The notes under the pieces were generated by a model, which searched no databases, had not been told where the DNA came from, and worked only from the letters and a program-made list of their open reading frames with translations. A stretch of 64,000 nt of DNA from positions 1-64,000 of the forward strand of contig JADJCA010000023.1 of the NCBI GenBank assembly GCA_016703425.1, in the 5' to 3' direction. How positions within the stretch are numbered: the first letter of the stretch is position 1; the number at the start of each line of letters is the position of its first letter. This document shows positions 17,501 to 23,424 of the stretch, in pieces. Origin of the DNA: Myxococcales bacterium. GTDB lineage: Bacteria > Myxococcota_A > Polyangia > Polyangiales > Polyangiaceae. The translations under genes were made by a program, and so were the position numbers.

Positions 17501-18217
17501 GACGTTCTTGGTTGTCGGGTGCGCCCGTGGTGCGACGCGCCGGCGCAAGCGTTCGCCACGACCTTTGACGGAGGAAGCTGGTTCGTCGCGCAGGGGGGAC
17601 GCCTCCTCGCCATCGATGCCTTGCAGGACGGATGGGAGCATCTGTGGACCGTGGACGAGCCTGCGACGGCCATTCGCTTCGTGGCGCGCGAGGAGGGGGC
17701 GGTCTCGGCGTACTTCGAACGCACGAAAGGTGAGGGGGCCGAGCTTTGGACCTTCGACCCGTTGGCGCTGACGCTGCGAGGCCGGACCGAGCTCGCTGGC
17801 GCGGCGGAGCGACGGGCGCTCTCGGCGTGCTCTGGCGACGGGGTTCTCGCGGGCTGGTGGCGATCTGACGTCGAGCAGGGTCCGCTGCGAGCGCTCATCC
17901 AACGTGGCGGCGGTATCGCGCGTCAGTTGCCCGTGACGGCAGCCGTGGCGAGCGTTCCGCCTTGGCTCAGCTCGCATTGGGTCGCCTTCCCCACGGCGTC
18001 GGCCGAGGGAACCGCGGTCTACGTCTTCGCCGTCGCCTCCCAGACGCCCTCGGTCGTGGTGCAGCTCGATGGCGCGCTTTCATCGCAGGACGCCGCGTCG
18101 GCCGGCGTGGGCCTCCGCTTCCAACAGGATCGCGCGGTCCTCTTTGACGCGAAGGGACGCCTCTTGGTTGTGTCCTTGCCGAGCGGCGCTGTCGTCCAAG
18201 AGCTTCGCGTGTCGTAA
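14582..18217 (+). CDS. bpX6 - helical repeat - PP2C phosphatase - beta-propeller fusion
   Basis: 1211 residues. Residues 1-140 resemble the bpX6 domain (RRAFHRGSVLASGLVLDV, later VVRQGNLHAAAPL). A long helical, TPR/HEAT-like region follows (about 240-600). Residues about 602-865 are a PP2C-type Ser/Thr phosphatase: GTCRDVNED, AIDAMGGVSSGDAA, VGDTRGYILRGG, VTRDHSL, VLLCSDGLTSVV and APDNIAVVVARF. All metal-binding aspartates are present, although the usual DGMGG is DAMGG. Residues about 895-1211 are a second beta-propeller. No membrane segments. It ends the MoxR-bpX5-vWA operon. Inference: dephosphorylation of a client or sensor is coupled to the ATPase module; the client is unknown. Confidence 0.85.
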   Translation: MSLRPRRAFHRGSVLASGLVLDVARLGFATARARVLRLSVHNAAVFRMEGALFVRFAFPMRVSTGAVGGAPVVRQGNLHAAAPLDDDEVTALDAGVEAVVTVHGGVASVWPVADQAREDLADWLDVTDFEVCPSALSLGASVAPSTTRLAPPVSDARKQLGVAPLSHEGASFLAAVGAERPVLRDAGSLANRVRTAVAAAWTFVSELGRRLRGSAGQAHDPAAGPPASEPLAPSLWGRLWGVFTRLVISSRLAGLIGRRQAAYLARMLELFEQRDLDEALRHAIPLSKELEGALAPPALPALGVPSPRERLAIVPHRARGGASSLGVGEGLFELLRATYRRAFDRLVALGEFEKAAFILAELLNASEEAVSFLERHGRRVLAAEVAEARDLPPGLVVRQWFLAGHRERAVAVARRTGAFADAVLRLEATDKSLGQALRLVWADHLADCGDYAAAVDVAWAIAAARPTLRVWLERAVAVGGETGARMLVRTVRAQPEALEVTRDRMLSLLAAEEGGALARAVGREVLSEKATGGVRVFAKLAARRLVALGASDGGGADARRPDEPLVRRLLDAAGDGAFRADVLACKGREAPLTPLVAVHVRAYALTDIGTCRDVNEDTAIATTLREARGGRAAPAPSERGREVHADATALGLLLGAIDAMGGVSSGDAAADMARRELFERLQTPRAASSLREAAERLAATFEAANGAIFSEATKDPARRGMGCAATAATTFGSTLLVGQVGDTRGYILRGGSLVQVTRDHSLLNEYIAAGHLMTPEAIEEFPHKNVITRAMGMAASIEADLVRVELCRGDVVLLCSDGLTSVVSDAGVRDLLQAHEEPEHACVALVRAAIAAGAPDNIAVVVARFDGDTLPEPTLPIDVGPIVGPSYESPSAHPAVVKRRRADSGALAIHDAALLPDGRVLVALGELGVRLLSRHGKTLARFGEPAHRLIMSDHGDRAILVAFRGEMLRLAKLDVLGCRVRPWCDAPAQAFATTFDGGSWFVAQGGRLLAIDALQDGWEHLWTVDEPATAIRFVAREEGAVSAYFERTKGEGAELWTFDPLALTLRGRTELAGAAERRALSACSGDGVLAGWWRSDVEQGPLRALIQRGGGIARQLPVTAAVASVPPWLSSHWVAFPTASAEGTAVYVFAVASQTPSVVVQLDGALSSQDAASAGVGLRFQQDRAVLFDAKGRLLVVSLPSGAVVQELRVS

Positions 18218-18330
18218 CAATCCAGTGGGGGCGACTTCGGGGGCTACCGATCGGCGCTCCGCGCGAAAATTACGGCACGATTTGCGGCCTCGGGGGCAAC
18301 CGTCTCGCGAAGACGCGTAAGACTGCGCTC

Positions 18331-19986
18331 ATGCGGGGGCGAGGCAGTTTCGCGCTGGGCGCGGCCGCGTTGGTGGCTTGCGCGGTCTCCGCTTGTCAGG
18401 AGGCCCCGACGAGCATCTTGCTCGAGCTCTCCACATCGGTGCCGTGCGCCAAGACAAAGGGCCTCGTCGTCAAGGTCGTGACCGACGGCGCTTCCGGCGA
18501 ACGCGTCATCGAAACGACGCGCTGCGAAGGAACGCAAGGCAGGCAAGGCGAAGCGCGCATCGGCAGCTTGTCCATCGTGCCCGGCGCCTCGCGCGACGCA
18601 AAGATCAACGTTCGTATCCTTCTCGGTGTCGATCGGCCGGCGAGCGAGTGCGGCCCCGACACGGCGTACGCCGGCTGCATCGTGGCGCGTCGAATCTTGC
18701 GTTTTGCACCCAATCGCGAGCTCGACCTTCCCGTGGTGTTGCGCCGCGAATGCAAAGGCATCGCCTGCGACGACGCGACGACCTGCGTCGCGGGCCAGTG
18801 CCGCGCCGCCCTCATCGACGATGCCGCCGCATGTTCGGGAGCGACGTGCGGCGAAGGTTCGCTGAAGCCCGTGGCGCCGGGCAGCGACGCGGGGGTGACG
18901 CCGCGCCTCGACGCCGGCGCAGCGCTCGCGACCGACGGTGGCTCGCCGTCTTGCGGCGCCAGTGAGAAGCTCTGCAACGGGCGGTGCGTGAGCGCCGGTG
19001 ATCCGTATTTCGGTTGTCGCCCCACCGGCTGCACGCCGTGCCCCGATCTCGACGACGGCGACTACGTGTGCGAGCTCGGCCTCTGCACCGTCCTGCGGTG
19101 CAAGGCCGGCTACAAGCGCTGCGGCGACGCTTGCGTAGAGGCCGACGCGCAGCACGGGTGCGGAGGCACGTCGTGTGCGCCGTGCGACGCGGCCAACGGC
19201 ACCGCGAGTTGCACGGCTTCGGGCGCGTGCGTTTTGGCCTGCAAGCCGGGCTTCAAGCTGTGCGGCGGAAAGTGCGTGAACGTCAACGATCCGACCTACG
19301 GGTGCTCGCCAACGCAGTGCAGCGCGGCGTCGTGCCCCAACCCCGGAGCGGGGACGATCGCCTGCGTGGGTGGTGCCTGCGTCGTGGGCGCGTGCTCGCC
19401 CGGCACGAAGAACTGCAACCAGAAGTGTGTCCCGACGGACGCCCAGAACGGCTGCCAAGACCCCGCGCGGTGCGCGCCGTGCGCGACGGGCAACGTCTGC
19501 GGCGGCACCGCCGGAGCGACGGTGTGCACCTGCGTGCCGGAGCTCGCCAAGACCACCTGCGCCGGCAAGGCGTGCGGGTCTGCGAAGAACAACTGCGGCC
19601 AGACCGTCAACTGCCCCGATCGTTGCTCGGGTTACGACACCTGCGGCGGCGGTAGCGCTGGACCCAACGGCTGCGGCTGCACGTCGGTCTCCGCGTGCGG
19701 CGGCAACAGCTGCGGCTCGGTCTACGACAACTGCGGGCGCAGCGAGTGGTGCGGCTCCTGCGCCTGGCCCGACTTCTGCGGGGGCGGTGGCGGCAACCTC
19801 TGCGGCGCCCCGCAAGAGGGGGACTGCGGTCCCAACTGGGCCACCATGGGGACCTTCAGCTGCGACGCGGGCCAAGAGCGTCAGCGCATCTGCGGCTGCC
19901 ATCCGCCGCTGTATTCCGACCCGACCAGCTGGGTTCACGAAGGCGGCGACTGCTACAGCCACGTGACGGGCCAGTCGTGCCCCTAG
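18331..19986 (+). CDS. Large Cys-rich modular lipoprotein
   Basis: 551 residues. Signal peptide with lipobox (VSAC), then a beta-rich domain to about residue 140, a DAG linker and a long Cys-rich region from about 200. This contains tandem modules with the pattern C-x-PG-x-K-x-CGxxCV-x-DxxxGC, for example near 260, 305 and 355, then shorter GxTCGGxxCGSxYDNCGR modules. Such modules are common in secreted myxobacterial proteins and should be disulfide-rich on the cell surface. Function unknown. It lies 113 bases after the bpX operon; whether it is co-transcribed is unclear. A long antisense reading frame here is a composition shadow. Confidence 0.75.
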   Translation: MRGRGSFALGAAALVACAVSACQEAPTSILLELSTSVPCAKTKGLVVKVVTDGASGERVIETTRCEGTQGRQGEARIGSLSIVPGASRDAKINVRILLGVDRPASECGPDTAYAGCIVARRILRFAPNRELDLPVVLRRECKGIACDDATTCVAGQCRAALIDDAAACSGATCGEGSLKPVAPGSDAGVTPRLDAGAALATDGGSPSCGASEKLCNGRCVSAGDPYFGCRPTGCTPCPDLDDGDYVCELGLCTVLRCKAGYKRCGDACVEADAQHGCGGTSCAPCDAANGTASCTASGACVLACKPGFKLCGGKCVNVNDPTYGCSPTQCSAASCPNPGAGTIACVGGACVVGACSPGTKNCNQKCVPTDAQNGCQDPARCAPCATGNVCGGTAGATVCTCVPELAKTTCAGKACGSAKNNCGQTVNCPDRCSGYDTCGGGSAGPNGCGCTSVSACGGNSCGSVYDNCGRSEWCGSCAWPDFCGGGGGNLCGAPQEGDCGPNWATMGTFSCDAGQERQRICGCHPPLYSDPTSWVHEGGDCYSHVTGQSCP

Positions 19987-20212
19987 CTTGACGAGCGAGG
20001 CCTTGTCGCCCAGCGAGTGCGGCGTGGCGAGGCCTATTCGGACGGTGCCGACCGCGTCGGCGGGCGTCGAATCACTTCCTCGCGAGGCGACGCGAGGCGA
20101 CTGGGCTGACACGGCGTCACCGACGACCGAGAGCTGCCGTTCACACATTTTTCGGGCCCCCCACTTTTGCGGTGAATATCCGCATGGCGTGGCCCTTGCT
20201 CATGACGCGAGC

Positions 20213-20881
20213 ATGTCGCGCTCGATCACGTCCTCCCTCACGCTCGTTGCTTCCCTCTTCCTCGCCAGCTCGGCGTCCGCCCAACAGGCGCCAGCGGCCG
20301 CCGCGCCTACACAGCCGGCCTCGAGCGCGCCCGCTGCCAACGGCGAGTTTGTGGCGCCGCTCCAGCAGCAGACGCAGCCGAGCTACGTTCCCCAGAGCGT
20401 TGCGCTCTCAGGGCCCGCCACGATCGGCGACTACGAGGAAGGCGCGCCCATGCCGGCCGGCTATCACCCCGAGCGTCGCACGCGTCGTGGACTTGTGATC
20501 GGGGGCGCCGTCACGTTCGGGACGCTCTACTTGATCTCCGCGATGTCGGCCGCGATCGCCGCCGACACAACAAGCTACCAGTGTGCCGACGGCTCGTATC
20601 CCTACGGTTCGACGGCGAACTGCCGTCGCGCCTCGAATCCCCTCGCTGCGCTCTACGCCCCCGTCGTGGGCCCGTTCATCCAGATGGCGAGCACCGACTC
20701 GTCGACGGGCCGAATGTTCCTCGCCATCGACGGCGCCGCGCAGGCCGCTGGCGCCGCGATGTTCATCTACGGGCTCGCGTCGCCGAAGACGGTCCTGGTT
20801 CGCAACGACCTCGGCTCCGTTCGGGTCGTGCCGCAAGTCGCGAAGGGCAGTTCGGGCGTGGCCCTCGTCGGCGAGTTCTGA
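20213..20881 (+). CDS. Exported membrane protein, unknown function
   Basis: 222 residues from ATG 20213. The signal peptide ends in ASSASAQQAP, followed by a Pro/Ala/Gln-rich linker (about 25-90). Two hydrophobic segments then appear (about 92-115, LVIGGAVTFGTLYLISAMS, and about 175-190 AAGAAMFIYGLA) around a segment with two cysteines. The C-terminus is a short beta-rich tail. The pattern is common in Polyangia (signal peptide, linker, one or two helices) but no function is known. It is transcribed alone, with about 230 bases to the MNIO gene. Confidence 0.65.
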   Translation: MSRSITSSLTLVASLFLASSASAQQAPAAAAPTQPASSAPAANGEFVAPLQQQTQPSYVPQSVALSGPATIGDYEEGAPMPAGYHPERRTRRGLVIGGAVTFGTLYLISAMSAAIAADTTSYQCADGSYPYGSTANCRRASNPLAALYAPVVGPFIQMASTDSSTGRMFLAIDGAAQAAGAAMFIYGLASPKTVLVRNDLGSVRVVPQVAKGSSGVALVGEF

Positions 20882-20960
20882 GGACCCCCGCGCGCGCTTC
20901 ACACCACCGCGCCGGGAGGGGCGCACTGCCCGCCCTCACCGCTTTGGGCAACGGCCCATC

Positions 20961-21083
20961 ATGTCTCCCGCGTGCGTCTGCCGCGTGGGGGCGCTCGCCC
21001 AGACGAAATCGCGCGCGCTTTGGCTGTCGCTCCCGGGTGACGCCGGTCTCCGCGCGCCCGTGTTGCGGCACAGCACCTGCTGA
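20961..21083 (+). CDS. Possible 40-residue precursor peptide upstream of MNIO gene
   Basis: An ATG-initiated frame of 40 codons begins MSPACVCRVGALAQ and ends in HSTC just before TGA. It has three cysteines (positions 5, 7 and 40), one of them the terminal residue. Third-position G/C is high, as in real genes here, but that is not decisive in this composition and no clear ribosome binding site is seen. It lies 31 bases upstream of an MNIO enzyme gene. MNIO enzymes modify cysteines of small peptides, in one known case at a C-terminal cysteine, so position and content make it a candidate substrate. This is inference and could be chance. Confidence 0.25.
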   Translation: MSPACVCRVGALAQTKSRALWLSLPGDAGLRAPVLRHSTC

Positions 21084-21106
21084 TGAGGACACATCCGCAG
21101 CAGGTG
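21074..21106 (+). promoter_or_regulatory. 9-bp inverted repeat before the MNIO start
   Basis: CACCTGCTG (21074-21082) and CAGCAGGTG (21098-21106) are perfect inverted copies around a 15-base loop. The right arm overlaps the GGTGAAGG ribosome binding region of the gene at 21115. It may be an operator or an mRNA hairpin limiting translation. No T-run follows, so a terminator is less likely. Confidence 0.45.
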
Positions 21107-21114
21107 AAGGTCGC

Positions 21115-21972
21115 ATGAAGGTCGCAGGATTTGGTTTGGGTTTGCGCACGGAGTTCATGGCCGAGCTCCTGGAGAAGCACGAGCACGCCATCGATTGGCT
21201 CGAGATCATTCCCGAGAACTGGATCGACCTCGGTGGCAACCGAGGTCGTGACCTCGAGCGCTGCGCGGAACGTTGGACTCTCGTTCCGCACTCCGTGTCG
21301 ATGTCCATCGGCGGGCTCGACCCGCTCGATCGGAAGCTCTTTCGCGATGTTGGCGCGCTGTGCCGCGCCATCGACGCTCCGTTCTGGAGCGACCACATTT
21401 GTTATGCCGTCCTCGACGGCAAACACGTCCACGATCTCTTGCCGTTGCCGTGCTCCGACGAGGCCCTGGAGCATGTGCTGCGGAGGATCGCAGAGGCGCG
21501 CGCTATGACGGACGTGCCGCTCGTCTTCGAGAATCCGACCTACTACGTGAAGATGCCCGGCGCGACGATGTCCGAGCCGGAGTTTCTGACCCACGTGTTT
21601 CGTGAGTCGGGCGCGGGCTTTCTTCTCGACGTCAACAACGTCTACGTCAACAGTCAGAACCACGGCTTCGACGCCAAGCGCTACATCGACGCTCTCCCGC
21701 TCGATGCCGTGAAGCAGATCCACGTCGCTGGTCACACGGTCGCCGGTTCGGTCATCGTGGACACGCATCGAGGGCACGTCGTGGACGCTGTGTGGGACCT
21801 CTACCGCTACACGTTGGCGCGAGCCCGGCGCCTCATCCCGACGCTGCTCGAATGGGACTCGGAGCTGCCCAAACTCGAGGTCCTGGTGGGTGAGATCGAG
21901 CGCGCCCGGCGCGAAGCGGACCGCGCTCTCACGGACGTGAACGGAAACAAGGCGGCGGAGAAGGCGGCATGA
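21115..21972 (+). CDS. MNIO-family (DUF692) peptide-modifying oxidase
   Basis: 285 residues from ATG 21115 with GGTGAAGG eight bases upstream. This TIM-barrel family (MbnB, TglH, ChrH, BufB) uses two or three irons to modify cysteines in ribosomal peptides. The conserved ligand set is visible in order: LVPHSVSMSIGG, FWSDHICY, VFENPTYY, LLDVNNVYVNSQNHG, IHVAGH, DTHRGHV and LLEWDSE. So it should be catalytically competent. Its stop overlaps the start of a DUF2063 gene (ATGA), the usual partner that presents the substrate peptide. The substrate is not evident; a 40-residue Cys-ending frame just upstream is one candidate. Confidence 0.9.
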   Translation: MKVAGFGLGLRTEFMAELLEKHEHAIDWLEIIPENWIDLGGNRGRDLERCAERWTLVPHSVSMSIGGLDPLDRKLFRDVGALCRAIDAPFWSDHICYAVLDGKHVHDLLPLPCSDEALEHVLRRIAEARAMTDVPLVFENPTYYVKMPGATMSEPEFLTHVFRESGAGFLLDVNNVYVNSQNHGFDAKRYIDALPLDAVKQIHVAGHTVAGSVIVDTHRGHVVDAVWDLYRYTLARARRLIPTLLEWDSELPKLEVLVGEIERARREADRALTDVNGNKAAEKAA

Positions 21973-22706
21973 ACCTCGCGTCCATTCAGCACACGATGTT
22001 CGACTACGTGCTCGGCCGAAAATCTCACGCCGAGACAGCTCGCGAGCTCGGCCTCGAGGAAGCGTCGCCCGCCGCCGAGCGGCTATCGGTGTGGCGTCGA
22101 GCCTACGTCCACACGCTGCGGGAGAGCGCCGCAGCGCTCTTCCCGACGACCCACAAGGTTGTCGTCGGTCGTTTGGGCGAAGACGCGTGGACCCAGCTCG
22201 TCGCCCGCGTCGGCCGCGAGCGGCCGCCGGTGGAGACACGATTCGCCGCGTCGGGGCTCGTCGACATCCTTCGCGCGAACTGCGAAGCCCTCACGCTGCC
22301 GACCTGGGTGGTCGACCTGGCGGATCTCGAGCTCGCGGAGCGCCGCATTGGCGCCGCGCCAGCGCCCGCCGTGCTGCCGGCGCAAGCGCGCGGAGCGCTT
22401 CGGCTCGTTACCCCCTTCGGTCTGCGTCGATACGGAAGCGACGTCTCGGCGGTGCGCCGCGCCGAAGATCCGACGACGGTCGCGCCCGCCGCCCACGCGA
22501 CGGTGATCGCCATCTGGCGCTCCACCGACGGTGTTCGGCGCACGCTCCGCCTCTCCGCCACCGGGTTGCGCGTCCTTCAAGCGGTGGACTCGAGCGATGC
22601 CGCGCTCGCGGCGCTCCTTGCGGGGCCGCTGGGCGAACGCGCAAGTTCCGCCCTCGCCCGTTTTAGGGAACTGGGCCTTGTCGTGGGTGGCGACCTCAGC
22701 GCATGA
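21969..22706 (+). CDS. DUF2063 partner protein of MNIO (BufC/HvfC-like)
   Basis: 245 residues starting inside the MNIO stop (ATGA). The N-terminal half has the DUF2063 pattern: IQHTMFDYVLG, RLSVWRRAYVHTLRESAAALFP, then GEDAWTQLVARV. The C-terminal half holds a winged-helix-like domain (LSATGLRVLQAV, SSALARFRELGLVVGGDLS). In characterised systems this protein binds the precursor peptide's leader and works with the MNIO enzyme. Predicted cytosolic. It overlaps the convergent lipoprotein gene by 11 bases. The pair call is strong; what it modifies is open. Confidence 0.85.
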   Translation: MNLASIQHTMFDYVLGRKSHAETARELGLEEASPAAERLSVWRRAYVHTLRESAAALFPTTHKVVVGRLGEDAWTQLVARVGRERPPVETRFAASGLVDILRANCEALTLPTWVVDLADLELAERRIGAAPAPAVLPAQARGALRLVTPFGLRRYGSDVSAVRRAEDPTTVAPAAHATVIAIWRSTDGVRRTLRLSATGLRVLQAVDSSDAALAALLAGPLGERASSALARFRELGLVVGGDLSA

Positions 22707-23274
22707 CCGCGAAGCGCACGGCACCTCGCCACGCGGCGACCTCTTGAGCGCGCCCCTGAAGCTCGTTCGTGGGCCCCGCATCGGTGACGATGAGCAGGCG
22801 CCCCCGCACCGGGGCGTAGAGCTCATGGATCATGAGCGCGCGGCCGTTCGGGTCATCCCCCTCCACGGTCACCTCAAGGGCGAGCTCATTTCTCAGGACC
22901 GCCGAGCGGGTCTCGAGCGTGCGAATCGCCTTGAACGTCGCGCCATAGGTGGCGCGCCAGTCGCGGCGCTTGAGCGACTCGAGCGTCTCGCCCTCGGCCG
23001 TGTACTCCTTCGCGTAGAGGACGACCGAGCCGTTTGCGGTGGCGCGCTGCCACTTGAGCTCTTGCATGGCGATGCCGCCCTCGGCCTTGCGATTCGCAGC
23101 CCATGTCCAGCCGGCGCCGAGCGCGGGACCTACGATGCGGCCGTCAGCTGTTCGGACCTCTGCGGGGACGCCGGCGTCGCGACTCGCAGGCGCCGTCGCG
23201 GAGTCACGTCGGCAGCTCACCAAGAACAGCGCAGCCGTGATGACGAGCGACGCTCCCTTCACCATGCGCACCAT
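22696..23274 (-). CDS. Lipoprotein of unknown function
   Basis: 192 residues from ATG 23274 (an ATG nine bases later is equally possible). The signal peptide ends in LFLVSC. The mature protein is alpha/beta with GWTWAANRKAEGGIAMQELKW, ESLKRRDWRATYG and LMIHELYAP; this shape resembles small lipoproteins that bind or monitor outer-membrane components, but no family is recognised. It overlaps the convergent DUF2063 gene by 11 bases and lies downstream of fusA, separated by a terminator. Confidence 0.65.
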   Translation of the reverse strand: MVRMVKGASLVITAALFLVSCRRDSATAPASRDAGVPAEVRTADGRIVGPALGAGWTWAANRKAEGGIAMQELKWQRATANGSVVLYAKEYTAEGETLESLKRRDWRATYGATFKAIRTLETRSAVLRNELALEVTVEGDDPNGRALMIHELYAPVRGRLLIVTDAGPTNELQGRAQEVAAWRGAVRFAVMR

Positions 23275-23360
23275 GCACGCCCCATGCGCTGGAGCATCGC
23301 CGAAGGGGGTGGAGCGCGCCACCTCGTTCCGCACGCGCCGAGTCGCGCCTCGCTTGGACC

Positions 23361-23400
23361 CACAAAGACAGAAGGCCGAGCCCGCGAGGACTCGGCCTTC
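23361..23400 (-). terminator. Rho-independent terminator downstream of fusA
   Basis: GAAGGCCGAG and CTCGGCCTTC form a perfect 10-bp stem with a 10-base loop (23371-23400). On the minus strand it is followed by TGTCTTTGTG, a weak U-rich tail. It begins 24 bases after the fusA stop, the right place to end its transcript. Confidence 0.75.
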
Positions 23401-23424
23401 CGGCGCGCAAGCAAGCCGAGCGGC

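Noticed and set aside
18244..20148. 634-residue antisense frame over the Cys-rich lipoprotein
   Set aside because: Low-complexity Ala/Arg/Val sequence opposite a gene with clear signal peptide and Cys modules.
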